DNA of 64,000 nt from Aralia elata (Eukaryota > Streptophyta > Magnoliopsida > Apiales > Araliaceae), in contig CM068384.1 of the NCBI GenBank assembly GCA_034770075.1, forward strand, positions 37,297,182 to 37,361,181, in the 5' to 3' direction. The position numbers were made by a program, and so were the translations under genes. Positions 20,215 through 29,465 of this stretch are shown here, piece after piece. The first letter of the stretch is position 1, and every line of letters begins with the position of its first letter. The notes under the pieces were generated by a model that did no database searches, was not told the DNA's origin, and saw nothing but the letters and a program-made list of their open reading frames with translations.

Positions 20215-21756
20215 GAGTCATCTCAATCTGAAGACTCTTCAACTTCTGAACCCATTTCCCCCAAATCATTGAAGAAGAAAGCAAAAGTTGAGGCATCCCC
20301 AGAGAAGAGTTCTTCCTCCTCAAAGGAAGAATCTAAGGAAGAAGAAGAATCCAAAGAATTAACGATCAAGCCCTTAAGAAGACAGAGTGCAAGACTGAGG
20401 CAGATAAAGAAGCACCCAGGCCATGAGAATAAAGAAGAAATTACACCTGTGACATTTGATCTTGAAGAAGATGATGGTGAAGGAGATCAAACAAAAGCTG
20501 TAGGTTCCCTTAATAAATCTGCTGGAAAGGATGAAAACTCAAGCATAGCAGAAAGCGAGGACATAGATATGTCTGTTGAAAAGAGCCACTCAACTGAAGG
20601 TGATGAAGACATGGAAGCAAGCCATGATGATCAGTCAACTGAAGAGCCCGTTGAAGAATCAGAAGAAGCAGCTACTGAAGAAGAAAATTTAGAAGAAAAG
20701 AATATGAAAGAAGGCACCGCGGGTAAAGGAAAAGAACCAATGGATGATGAGGAAGTACAACAGGACTCTGATACTGACAGCAGTGCATCAGAGAGCCACT
20801 TCAAGCCAGCAACCACTCGAATAAGAAGAAGGATTGTATTGGAGGCAACCGACAAACCTGAAGCTGTGTTGCCAACTAGATGGATAGACTATGGAGATGG
20901 TGAAATGAAAGTGGTGTCTATGACAATAGAGGATCTTCTCAACAATTTTCAAGACATTGAGCTTGATCGCACCACAGTTCTGTATGATCCTAATAGCGAA
21001 CAATTGACATGGTTTTATCCGTGGATGCCCTGGTTGAAGGCCATTGAGTTTGAAGATACAAGTTTCATCAGCTGGTGCTACTCACAATTTCCAAATCTGA
21101 AGTTGATCTCTCAGAACTTCCCAAGAGTTCAATCTTATCCAAAGTTACTGATCAAGGACACTCGACACTTCAAAGTTTACTACAATGCTGAAGGTATATA
21201 CATTCCATACTATGTGTTGAAAAACAGTGATAACAGTATGCCAGCAAAGCAGTTCGTAGAGACAGTGGTTGTGGAACCCCATAACTCTACGACTGCAGCC
21301 ATCAAACTCCCTGACATTGGTATAAGGCATGACACACCTTCTGATATCCCTTCCTCATCCACTGGAGAATTATTCAACATTGTCACTGCTCTTGAGAACA
21401 TCTACAAGAGTGAGAAGGCCAAGTCAACAACCCCAATCCTTGAAGATCTATCGCTTGACCAAGAGTTGCTGAAGAACTCAGAAGAATTGCTTGGAAACAT
21501 TTCTTCAGTCACAAACGCAGCAAAGAAGATAACTGGAGAAGAAGACAATAAATTCTACCAAAAGCTGCAAGCCTCTTTCACAGACATGTCCTTAAAGCTA
21601 CATCAACGAGATCAGATATATCTCAAGTCAATTAAACAACAGAAATCTGAGGCTTTGAAACTCCAACAACAGAATATACACTTTCTTCAGACTCTGTTAG
21701 CTAAAGTGGAAAACCTCAGCCAGTTTCTCACTCAGCAATTGGAACTTGGCCAGTAG
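20215..21756 (+). CDS. Sire-1 env-position ORF, 3' part
   Basis: About 514 residues are open from the Ath-2 junction. An ATG at 20194 inside the Ath-2 LTR happens to extend the frame. Residues 1-190 are extremely acidic, Ser/Glu/Lys-rich and probably disordered. A folded part follows (RWIDYGDGEMKVVSM, WFYPWMPWLKAIEFED, SFISWCYSQFPNLKLISQNF, HFKVYYNAEGIYIPYYVL). The last 90 residues look like a coiled coil (LHQRDQIYLKSIKQQKSEAL). I see no signal peptide or transmembrane helix in this part. Its role is unknown; env-like is only a positional name. Confidence 0.75.
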   Translation, partial: ESSQSEDSSTSEPISPKSLKKKAKVEASPEKSSSSSKEESKEEEESKELTIKPLRRQSARLRQIKKHPGHENKEEITPVTFDLEEDDGEGDQTKAVGSLNKSAGKDENSSIAESEDIDMSVEKSHSTEGDEDMEASHDDQSTEEPVEESEEAATEEENLEEKNMKEGTAGKGKEPMDDEEVQQDSDTDSSASESHFKPATTRIRRRIVLEATDKPEAVLPTRWIDYGDGEMKVVSMTIEDLLNNFQDIELDRTTVLYDPNSEQLTWFYPWMPWLKAIEFEDTSFISWCYSQFPNLKLISQNFPRVQSYPKLLIKDTRHFKVYYNAEGIYIPYYVLKNSDNSMPAKQFVETVVVEPHNSTTAAIKLPDIGIRHDTPSDIPSSSTGELFNIVTALENIYKSEKAKSTTPILEDLSLDQELLKNSEELLGNISSVTNAAKKITGEEDNKFYQKLQASFTDMSLKLHQRDQIYLKSIKQQKSEALKLQQQNIHFLQTLLAKVENLSQFLTQQLELGQ

Positions 21757-22023
21757 GAGGTAAAAATGGAAGTTGGTAATACCTCCTACCTAGTTGAACA
21801 ACTCATTACGCATGTGCAGTATCTCTCCCAAGTGATTGCTGACAAAAAGGGGGAGAAAAAGATGAAGCATAAGAAGATGAAGAATAAGAAGAACAAAAAG
21901 AGGACAAGTGCTAGTATGACAAGAAAGGAGCTGAAGAAGAAAAAGAAGAATAAACAGGAAGCACCAACAACTGAGGGGGAGCAAGGAGAAGAAGAAGAAG
22001 AACCAGCAGGAAGTGAGCCATGA
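21757..22023 (+). CDS. Sire-1 in-frame extension after the env-position stop
   Basis: The same frame continues after TAG (21754-21756) for 89 codons. It begins EVKMEVGNTSYLVEQLITHVQYLSQ and becomes a run of Lys-rich repeats (KHKKMKNKKNKK) and then a Glu-rich end. It could be read through the stop or be a separate product from ATG 21766. The G-runs at 21846 (AAGGGGGAG) and 22042 resemble extra polypurine tracts. Low-complexity composition makes a real product uncertain. Confidence 0.4.
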   Translation, partial: EVKMEVGNTSYLVEQLITHVQYLSQVIADKKGEKKMKHKKMKNKKNKKRTSASMTRKELKKKKKNKQEAPTTEGEQGEEEEEPAGSEP

Positions 22024-22388
22024 GAAGAACCAGCAAGAAGTAAGGGGGAGCAGGTGCCAGAGAAGGACACAACATAATAAAGAGGACAGCAGCAGGAGAA
22101 AGCAGTCACAAACCAACATCAAGAAGAAGGTATATCTATAACAAAACAAGAAGGAAGTAACTATACTATGATAGTAACTAGGATCTCCTTAATTATATTA
22201 TTATAACTTGTGAACTGCATATGTTTTAATTTCTTGATATGATGTAAATGACTATCTTAAATGCACATTATTTCATTTTGGTCTAGCCATACAGTGACTT
22301 ATTGTATCTTAAGTTATATCAGCACTCATACACTTACATATATTGCTTGAATTGAATGATATGCTATTAGTATTTTTGTCATCATCAA
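22024..22388 (+). other. Sire-1 3' untranslated region
   Basis: No gene is visible. The first 100 bases are purine-rich with AAGGGGGAGCAGG, and the rest is AT-rich. The antisense open frames here arise from the composition. Confidence 0.5.
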
Positions 22389-22400
22389 ATAGGGGGAGAT
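22389..22400 (+). promoter_or_regulatory. Sire-1 polypurine tract
   Basis: ATAGGGGGAGAT directly precedes the LTR start TGTTGGGAATC. A near copy (ATAGGGGGAGAA then TGTTATAAGATCTGCATG) follows about 50 bases downstream. The junction therefore appears twice and the exact LTR start could be 22401 or about 22450. Confidence 0.65.
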
Positions 22401-22769
22401 TGTTGGGAATCTGCATGCGATCATCTAATCCATCATCATAGGGGGAGAATGTTATAAGATCTGCATGTGATTACCTTTATTCATTCTATGTGATTTGATT
22501 GATGACAAAATGATAAGAAGAACATTCACACTATTAAAAGCCTTGTAAAGTCCTTAAATGAATATGATGTACAAGGACTTAGTAGATCAAATACGTTAGG
22601 TTGATCTGAGCTGAATGAATATCAATCTGATCAAAACATGTTTGTAAGATTAGGCTTTCTAAAATTCTTAAATGAATTTGATGTACAAGGACTTAGAATA
22701 GAAAAAGATCAAACTTGTTAGGTTGATCATATATGCTGTAATGATATATGTACAAACAAGGGGCCAAAC

Positions 22770-23985
22770 TGAACGTAGAGCACTGCACTGACTAAGCGAA
22801 GGATCGAAGACCAGCCAGTCAACATCGCAGAGCCAAGTATGCCATCACAGGGCTTGCCAGGAAGACGTAGAGCTCTCTCTCGGCAGAATGTAAAGTTGCC
22901 CCGGCCGAACGTAGAACATTCTCGGCAGGATGTAGAGTCGCCTCGGTAGGACATATAGTTGCCTCGGCATTTGAAGTGCCAAATTCCAAGATCGTAGAGT
23001 CTGCCAGGCATGTACATCAACAGGTTCAACAGATCGTAGAGATCACTCGGCAGCATTTACCGGGCATCGTAGAGCTGTGCATATCAACGGAGAGAGTGCA
23101 AGGCAATCGTAGAGTATGACTTGGCAGAACAAGGGCTTACTCAGAATCGTAGAGCATACACTACAAAGAGATAAGGAAGCCAGTTCAAGCAAGCCACTCT
23201 ATGACTCCCATGAACAGTGTGAAATCAAAGCAACAACGTAGAGCAGTCGCTGCTGAAGCACTCAAAGATAAGGTGGAAATCTTCAAGACTACCAAGCAAG
23301 TTGAGCATGAGCCATCAGACATAGCAAGATTTCTGAACATAACCAAAGCATCAAGCCATGACAGAGATCAAAGGACGTGGTCAAGTAATCATTCTACGAT
23401 CTATTAAGGCTCTAGACCTGCATCAAAGACAAAGGTCGTAGAGCATGAAAAGTTCAGCAAGATCAAGTGATCGTAGAGATGAGTCTAAAGATAAATAGAA
23501 GCACTCATGCAGTCTCAGCGAAATAAAGCAAAAAGATCATAGAGCAGCACTCTGTGACTAAAGGAAGAATGTCTGAAGAAAAAGTAGAGCAATCCTCTAC
23601 ATCAAAGGTGCCACAGCAAACAAGAAGATTATAGAGCAGTCCTCTATAACACAGCAGTAGAGCCAACACCTAAAGAACATAGAGCAGTCCTCTATGATAA
23701 GCACACTATTGAAATGGGTCAAACATAGATTATAAACGCTATGCTCTGAAACGAAAGGCTAAATGGATATCAAAGAGCATAAGGGAAGAACAAACTGCAG
23801 TGTAGTAAGGAGCACGTCAAAGAGCAATGCAAGTACAGTTAGCCACTCTACGAACTCCAAGAGAGCACAAGGCCACAACTGAAGTTAGCAGTAAACTCTA
23901 CGAACAAAGGTAACAGTCTTCAGTTGGAAGCAAGCAGTTCACTCTACGATCTAAGATTAAGGCTACACCTAAGATGATCGTAGAG
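22770..23985 (+). repeat. Sire-1 LTR CGTAGAG repeat field with hairpins
   Basis: I count roughly twenty copies of (A/T)CGTAGAG or close variants, plus several CTCTACGA copies in reverse. Three form perfect stems around a shared loop CARTC: GTAGAG/CTCTAC at 23584-23600, TTATAGAG/CTCTATAA at 23629-23649, and CATAGAG/CTCTATG at 23678-23696. Stem sequences differ but pair. Spacing between copies is irregular, so this is not a simple tandem satellite. Confidence 0.75.
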
Positions 23986-24759
23986 GAAGTAAGAGAGTGC
24001 CAGCTGAATTAAAGATATTAGGGCACTCAGGATTGCTGTTCCAAGATGAGCGGCTGAATATATAAAGGAGTATAATATATAACCAATTTGAGTGGAGCTC
24101 AAACAGTCACATCTGCAGCAGTCAAACAAACAGCGCATGTGACTCCACTATCTTGGTACCAGTTAATGGATGCTGACTCAGCCGCCACTAGCAGACTTAG
24201 GGAAGTAAAATGCTCAGTGATATAATAAACAAGTCTGCAGAAAGTTAGTCTCCAACAGAAAGAAGGGCAACGGGAAGATTTCAACGGCAAGCTTCCAACG
24301 GGAAAGAAAATGGAGAACTACAAAAAGAAAAGACAACACTCGAATATGGGTGTGTTGGTATGCAGTAAGCAAGAGAGTAAGAACACCAACTATACAATCA
24401 GCTAGAAGCTTCACTGCAATTGAGAGGTATGCCAAAGGGCTGGCATATGAGCCAAGATCTAGAGTAACCAAATCCAGAATGGACAACTCTATGATCAAGC
24501 AAGGAACACTACGTGCTGAATAGATGAAGAAGTGACTTGGACAAGTCAACCAGTGTTCAATGGAAGTGATCATCTGCATCTGCTATGTACTAGAAGAAGG
24601 AAGGGCTTAAATAACCATCATCAGCAGCATCCAGAAGAAGATCACCATCAGTTGTCGAGTACCTAAAGATGAAGGAGATCAAAGCTTATCTTGACAGCAC
24701 AACTCAACAAACCTTCACCACACCAAAGAGGGTAGGATGTCCTTGTCTTAAGTGACTAA

Positions 24760-25085
24760 ACAAAGTCAAGTCTGTTGGACTTGCTGAGTACCAAATGGTA
24801 CAAGAGATTCTAAGGCTGCTGGCTTTAGTCTACAGGTTCCAAGGCTGCTGGCCTTGAAGGGTTCTTTGTGAACTGGGTTTCCAAGTCTACTGGACTTGAA
24901 GAGGGTCATTGGATCTTTGTCCGAGGGACTAAAAACAACTCAAATCTGCGAGACACAAGATGGGTCAGAGGATCCGTGTCTGCAGGGGTTGAGGAGGGTC
25001 ATAGGATCCTTGCCTTTGTGGCTAAAAATAACTCTTGTCTGCTGGACTTGAGGAGGGCGTAGAGTCCTTGTCTTTGTGACTAAAA
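24760..25085 (+). repeat. Sire-1 LTR distal direct repeats
   Basis: Three to four degenerate copies of a unit of about 80 bases contain AAGTCTGCTGGACTTGAGGAGG-like text, then GGATCCTTGTCTTTGTG and CTAAAAACAACTC. The best copies lie at 24880-24950, 24951-25030 and 25031-25090. An open frame at 24868-25062 is a by-product of the repeat. Confidence 0.6.
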
Positions 25086-25414
25086 CATTTAGTGGATTCC
25101 TACTTGTTATAGTAGAAGAGTGGAGTAGGAGTTATTACGTCTCCGAACCACTGAAAAACTCCTATGTCGTTTACTTTATGTCATTTACTTTATGCCCAAT
25201 AAACTGATATATATGTTATCAACCATACTATAGGCTTGTAGACTGAACTGAGACTATGCTTAAATCTATGAAGGGGATATTAATGTTTATTCCGTTGTGC
25301 ATGAATTGATTCTCTATCCTATAATTGTTATACTTTCATTAATAAACGAAAAAGTTTTAAAGGATCTATTCAACCCCCCCTTCTAGATCCACATTGTGTC
25401 CCAGGGAACTAACA

Positions 25415-25705
25415 AATATTTTTATTAATTAATTCACTCAATTCAATATACTAATTATATTCAATTTAATTGAATGTTTAATTAGTAACTACTTTATCAA
25501 TTTAATTGATATTAAACTTTAGGACTTGTTCACTAATTTAACTATACTATTAGTGACCCCCTTTACTCAATTAAAATCAATTCATCACCTAGTCACGTAG
25601 GCTACCAATGCACACAAAGGTTCGAATAAGCACACAAACTAACTCATTAAAAATTAAATTTATATATTTAATTAATAACGATGTTTAAAAATCACGGGCA
25701 TTACA
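25415..25705 (-). repeat. Tek-1 3' LTR, first 291 bp
   Basis: On the minus strand the LTR starts TGTAATGCCCGTGATT at 25705, after a polypurine tract, and is cut at 25415 by Sire-1. The sequence is AT-rich and non-coding. Confidence 0.78.
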
Positions 25706-25720
25706 TCCCTCCCCCTTATA
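25706..25720 (-). promoter_or_regulatory. Tek-1 polypurine tract
   Basis: The minus strand reads TATAAGGGGGAGGGA immediately before TGTAATGCC. It is a standard purine-rich primer for plus-strand synthesis and fixes the LTR start. Confidence 0.8.
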
Positions 25721-25725
25721 AAAAT

Positions 25726-25988
25726 TCCGTCCTCGGAATTGCAAAATAAGGTTACTCGAATAGAAACGGATAATTTGCTTTCATCTTCTCTTCGAGTTCC
25801 CACGTAGCTTCTTCGACTGCGTGATTCCTCCAGAGAACCTTGACGGAATAGATGATCTTATTCCTCAGCTTTTGTTCCTTCCTATTGAGTATCTGGACAG
25901 GAACTTCCTCGTACGATAAGTCCTTCTAGACTTGGATTGGTTCATAAGAGATAACGTGCTTGTAGTCTGGTTTATATGGCCGCAACAC
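25726..25988 (-). pseudogene. Tek-1 pol C-terminal chromodomain segment
   Basis: The minus strand reads RPYKPDYKHVISYEPI, a TAG stop, then SYEEVPVQILNRKEQKLRNK and VLWRNHAVEEATWELE. This is the chromodomain-like tail of Tekay/Del integrases, which is thought to guide insertion into heterochromatin. The stop replaces a Gln codon (C-to-T). The segment is separated from its integrase by the 32.7 kb Ath-3 insertion. Confidence 0.82.
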
Positions 25989-27598
25989 TGATGAATGGGT
26001 TTTATACCTACGAATTGGATGTTTTCTAGGCTCAATTCTCGGCTATCTTTAAGCATTTATAGCATTATTTCACTAGTTATTTCATTATTGTGCAGGAAGC
26101 GACTCTAAGTAGGAAATTGTGGAATTGTGGAACTTTTGGAGCAAAAATGCAAAATTCCAGCAGTAGGGTCCACTGCCGGGGCGGCAACCCCAGCTTGTTT
26201 CTGCGCCGGGGTGAAGCCATCGTCGGGGCGGCGTCCCCAAGCCATTTTCTATCGCCAGGGCGACGCCACCACCGGGGCGAGCCTCCAAGGCTAAATTTTA
26301 CCGCCGGGGCGACAGAGTCGGGACATAAATGAGGCTGGCTTTTGTCGTGTATGCTGATAGTGGAGATTCATTGGAGCAATTTCGGGAGCACGATGGAAAG
26401 GGGAAGAGAGAGAGAGTAACTAGATTATTAGGCATCCAGGGAGGAAAATGGAAGTTATTCAAGCTTTGCTACACAATTTGGAGGCTAGGGTTTGAGAGAA
26501 AAAGGAGAAGAACAAAGGAATAAAGTGAGGAATTATCTGAATTTCATCAACTCAAGGAGGCTAGGAGCACGAAATAGGAAGGTAAGAGCTGGAGAAGAAG
26601 AACTACACCACACCAATTCGAGAATCTCATCACAAAAGGGGTGTTTCTTTATATGTTTTAGTTCTTCATTCTTATTTTGTAATTCCAAACCATGTACTAT
26701 AATCAGATTATGATGTTATTGAGATTGAATATGAGCTAAACTCTTCATTCTAAGATTGCAATGGAACCCAACTTGTAGTTTAAATTGAATGCTCTCTCTT
26801 TGAATGGTAGTTAGTCATTACATGAATTGGAGTTCATAACCTTTGCTTAAGGAATAATTGCTTGGCCCGTAATTACCTTGGTAACTTATATGGAATTAAG
26901 AGAGGAAGTATAAGTTGAGACCTAGTTATGAATTCATGTGAAAGTTGGATATTCTTTATGGATAATGTATGAGATTATGTGACGTGAGTCTTATGTATTA
27001 TTCTTGAGGGTTGATAATTTGATTGTATTTCGGATAGACATATACCTAAATACCACATGTATCCAATTGAGAATCGTTGCTTAATGATTTCTATTGTGAA
27101 AGTTGGTAATTGATAGAACGGTTAATGAGATTTTACGTGACATGTGTCTTATTGATTGTTCTTGATATGAGATTCTTGCTAGTGTGTAGAATAAAAATAT
27201 ATCTATACACCACAATAGGAAATACGTATTCGACCGTCGAGAGAGGCTTATATATACTTGTGATTTCTCGGATAGCAATTCTTATGCTCTAATTTACTAA
27301 ACAAGAGAGAGTATGATGTTTAAATGAAAAGTTGGGGGAAATTGTAATCTTAGATCTTTCTATCTTGAACTTTATCCGTGTGTAGTTAAACATGTTTTCT
27401 AAATTATCTTTATTTAGTTTTAATCAACAACAAATCCAAACCATATTGTCATTGTTTAAATTAGATTAATTTTTCATGCGATTGATATTTGGTAATTATT
27501 TAATATAATTCCTCGTGGGTTCGACACTTTACTTATCTTATATTACTTGTGGACCGCGTATACTTGCCGTGTTTTATTGATTGCGAAATCAAGCAACA
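25989..27598 (+). repeat. Ath-3 5' LTR (1610 bp)
   Basis: It starts TGATGAATGGG and ends AATCAAGCAACA. It holds a GC-palindrome cluster at 26168-26315, a telo-box (TAGGGTTT) at 26486-26493 and a donor-like GGAAG/GTAAGAG at 26581/26582. An acceptor-like TTATTGTGCAG ends at 26097, upstream of the palindromes. The small ORFs here are not conserved genes. Confidence 0.92.
26168..26315 (+). repeat. Ath-3 5' LTR GC-palindrome cluster
   Basis: Six variants of a CGCC-GGGGCG type inverted motif occur, such as CTGCCGGGGCGGCA near 26172 and ACCGCCGGGGCGACA near 26300. The copy in the 3' LTR is at 57238-57384 and differs at many of these positions. The cluster lies 180-330 bases after the LTR start. Confidence 0.75.
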
Positions 27599-27604
27599 AG
27601 TTTT

Positions 27605-27621
27605 TGGCGCCGTTGCCGGGG
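27605..27621 (+). promoter_or_regulatory. Ath-3 primer-binding site (Asp-tRNA)
   Basis: TGGCGCCGTTGCCGGGG lies six bases after the LTR end and matches the complement of the 3' end of plant Asp-tRNA as I know it. It is the usual Athila primer site and is identical to Ath-4. Confidence 0.9.
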
Positions 27622-27725
27622 AATTATTTTACAATAATTTTACCAATATTGATTACAGTTGAATTGATCTTGATTTAGACTTGTATATTTTTTTTCACTT
27701 GATTGTGTAGGTACTTTTAATTTGC
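27622..27725 (+). promoter_or_regulatory. Ath-3 gag leader with acceptor-like site
   Basis: A T-rich run is followed by ACTTGATTGTGTAG ending at 27710, then GTACTTT and the gag ATG at 27726. With the donor-like site in the LTR at 26582 this would define an intron of about 1.1 kb that removes the LTR end and the primer site from a gag mRNA. Ath-4 has the same arrangement of acceptor and ATG. Confidence 0.45.
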
Positions 27726-28478
27726 ATGCACCGAGCACAAAGTCTAGAGTTATTTTCTTATGATCCCGAGATCGAGAGAAATTTTCGAAGACTAATCAGG
27801 GAGAGAATCAGGGGTTCTAAGAACCAAGAAGCTATGGCGGCAGAGGAACAAAAAGCATTGAGAGACTATGTAACGCCGCAGATAAGTGATTTACAGTATA
27901 GTATCACAAGGCCGACAATAACTGTAACTGCCTTTGAAATTAAACCGAGAACAATACAAATGGTGCAAAACTCGTTACAGTTTGGGGGTTTGGCTAATGA
28001 CAACCCTAATGAGCATTTGTTGAGCTTTATTGAGATATGTGATACTTTCAAATTTAATGGAGTGACGGATGATGCTTTGAGACTTAGACTTTTTCTGTTC
28101 ACTTTGAGAGACAAAGCTAAGAGTTGGCTTCACTCATTGCCACCGGGATCTATCACTACATGGTCAGACTTAGCACAGAAATTTTTGGCAAAATTCTTCC
28201 CTCCTGCAAAGTCTGTTAGATTGAGAAATGAAATTGCAACCTTTGAGCAACATCATGGAGAGTCATTATATGAGGCTTGGGAAAGATTTAAAGATTTTCT
28301 TCGAAGATGCCCACATTATGGATTCCTCCCATGGATGCAATTGAATACCTTCTACAATGGATTGGGATCTCACAATCAGTCTTGCATAGATGCAGCTGCG
28401 GGAGGATCTTTTATGGCTAAAAATTATGGAGAAGCACTTGATTTATTGGAGGTCATGGCTGCAAATAACTACCAATGA
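27726..28478 (+). CDS. Ath-3 Gag capsid part
   Basis: The 250-residue ORF begins MHRAQSLELF. Its Athila Gag core includes FEIKPRTIQMVQNSLQFGG, NEHLLSFIEICDTFKFNGV, LRLFLFTLRDKAKSWLHSLP, WSDLAQKFLAKFFPPAKS, GESLYEAWERFKDFLRRCPH and INTFYNGL-type LNTFYNGLGSHN. It forms the particle shell. The stop at 28476-28478 is internal compared with Ath-4, where the same frame continues into the zinc-knuckle region. Confidence 0.9.
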   Translation: MHRAQSLELFSYDPEIERNFRRLIRERIRGSKNQEAMAAEEQKALRDYVTPQISDLQYSITRPTITVTAFEIKPRTIQMVQNSLQFGGLANDNPNEHLLSFIEICDTFKFNGVTDDALRLRLFLFTLRDKAKSWLHSLPPGSITTWSDLAQKFLAKFFPPAKSVRLRNEIATFEQHHGESLYEAWERFKDFLRRCPHYGFLPWMQLNTFYNGLGSHNQSCIDAAAGGSFMAKNYGEALDLLEVMAANNYQ

Positions 28479-29465
28479 CCTACTGCTAGGATGAGTTAAC
28501 CAAAGGTAGCCGGAGTATTAGAGGTAGATGCCATCACGTCTTTAGCAGCTCAGATGGCCGCAATGTCAAAGAAACTTGATTCCTTGACTGATTCCAAAGT
28601 GCAGCAGGTGGCTCTTGTTTGTGAATTATGTGTAGGGACACATGCCAACGACCAATGCCCATTTGACCACGAGGCAGTTCAGTTTATAAGTAGCTACCAG
28701 AGACAACCAAATTAGTACCAAAACACTTACAATGCTGGAAATAGGAACCATCCTAACTTTTCTTGGAGCAACAATCAAAATTTTCAGCAAGCTCCAAAAC
28801 CACACCATCCACCAGGGTTCCAAAATCAGCCACAATATCATGCAACTTAGACTTCACAACCAGAGAGAAAATCAGATTTTGAAGAGTTGATATTGAAACA
28901 CACGGCTAACCAGGATATCTTGATAAAAAACCAAGCAGCAACACTCAAAGCTTTGGAAAATCAAATTGGGCAAATGGCCAGTTCTATGTCGAATAGACCC
29001 GAGGGATCTCTTCCTAGTAACACAGAAACTAATCCAAGAAGAGATGGGAAAGAGGAATGTCAGGCAGTAATAGTCAGAAGTGGAAAACAAACCTTACAGG
29101 AGCCCGAATTGCAAAAGGGGGCAGCCCACTCAAGCTCCCCTCCGGACTTGAATAATGCTGATTTCTCTAAGGAAATGGACAGCAGTGGACCACCTGAGTC
29201 AGAACAGAGAGATACCACAGATAAACCCAGTGTTGTGCCTACTCTAAAAGTGTACCCACCAGTACCTTTCCCTCAAAGACTGCAAAACCAAAAGTTAGAT
29301 AAACAGTTTGCAAAATTCCTGGAGGTCTTCAAGAAGCTACAAATTAACATTCTTTTTGTAGAGGCCTTAGAACAGATGCCAAGTTATGCCAAATTTATGA
29401 AGGGTATTCTGTCAAGAAAGAAGAGGTTAAATGACTTTGAAACAGTGGCTCTAACAGAGGAATGT
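28479..29465 (+). pseudogene. Ath-3 Gag C-terminus and protease start, cut by Tek-2
   Basis: The gag frame continues with stops at about 28497, 28713 and 28848, all at positions where Ath-4 has Gln codons or similar. It contains a zinc knuckle, CELCVGTHANDQC (C-x2-C-x3-H-x4-C), and an Asn/Gln-rich stretch. From 28887 it is open for 193 residues (NQIGQMASSMSNRPEGSLPS, PFPQRLQNQKLDKQFAKFLE, MPSYAKFMKGILSRKKRL). The frame is interrupted by Tek-2 after codon 29463-29465 and resumes at 37949. Confidence 0.87.

Larger units (their letters stand above)
20215..25414 (+). mobile_element. Sire-1: SIRE/Maximus-type Ty1/copia element, 3' part
   Basis: The visible part is an ORF in the env position, a polypurine tract and a long 3' LTR ending AACTAACA at 25414. 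An ORF between pol and the 3' LTR, an LTR start TGTTGGGAATC and an LTR end rich in CCCCCC then TTCTAGATCC fit SIRE/Maximus-type copia elements. Gag and pol lie left, beyond Ath-2 and the window. AATAT at 25415-25419 would be its target duplication in the Tek-1 LTR. The clade call is from general pattern and has moderate certainty. Confidence 0.75.
22401..25414 (+). repeat. Sire-1 3' LTR (about 3.0 kb)
   Basis: It starts TGTTGGGAATCTGCATG and ends CAGGGAACTAACA, with TGTT..AACA inverted ends. It contains a near-duplicate block (about 22555-22610 and 22670-22735, sharing GATGTACAAGGACTTAG), a long field of CGTAGAG-type repeats (22770-23985), and near the end several copies of a unit with GAGGAGGGTCATAGGATCC (24890-25065). 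There is no coding sequence. Being unusually long, it may include inserted or amplified pieces. Confidence 0.78.
25415..25988 (-). mobile_element. Tek-1 left fragment: 3' LTR start, polypurine tract, chromodomain
   Basis: This is the distal end of the Tekay-type element whose main body is at 58669-64000. Ath-3 was inserted between the two. Frame and homology continue from the integrase end at 58669-58676 into this fragment once one copy of the five-base duplication is removed. On its left it stops exactly at the Sire-1 LTR end, so Sire-1 sits in its 3' LTR. Confidence 0.88.

Noticed and set aside
21786..22149. Antisense Ser/Phe/Leu-rich frames opposite the Sire-1 Lys-rich tail
   Set aside because: They are the complement of a GAA/AAG-rich tract and have no domain.
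23201..23407. 68-codon frame in the Sire-1 LTR
   Set aside because: It lies in the CGTAGAG repeat field, has no domain and no start context.
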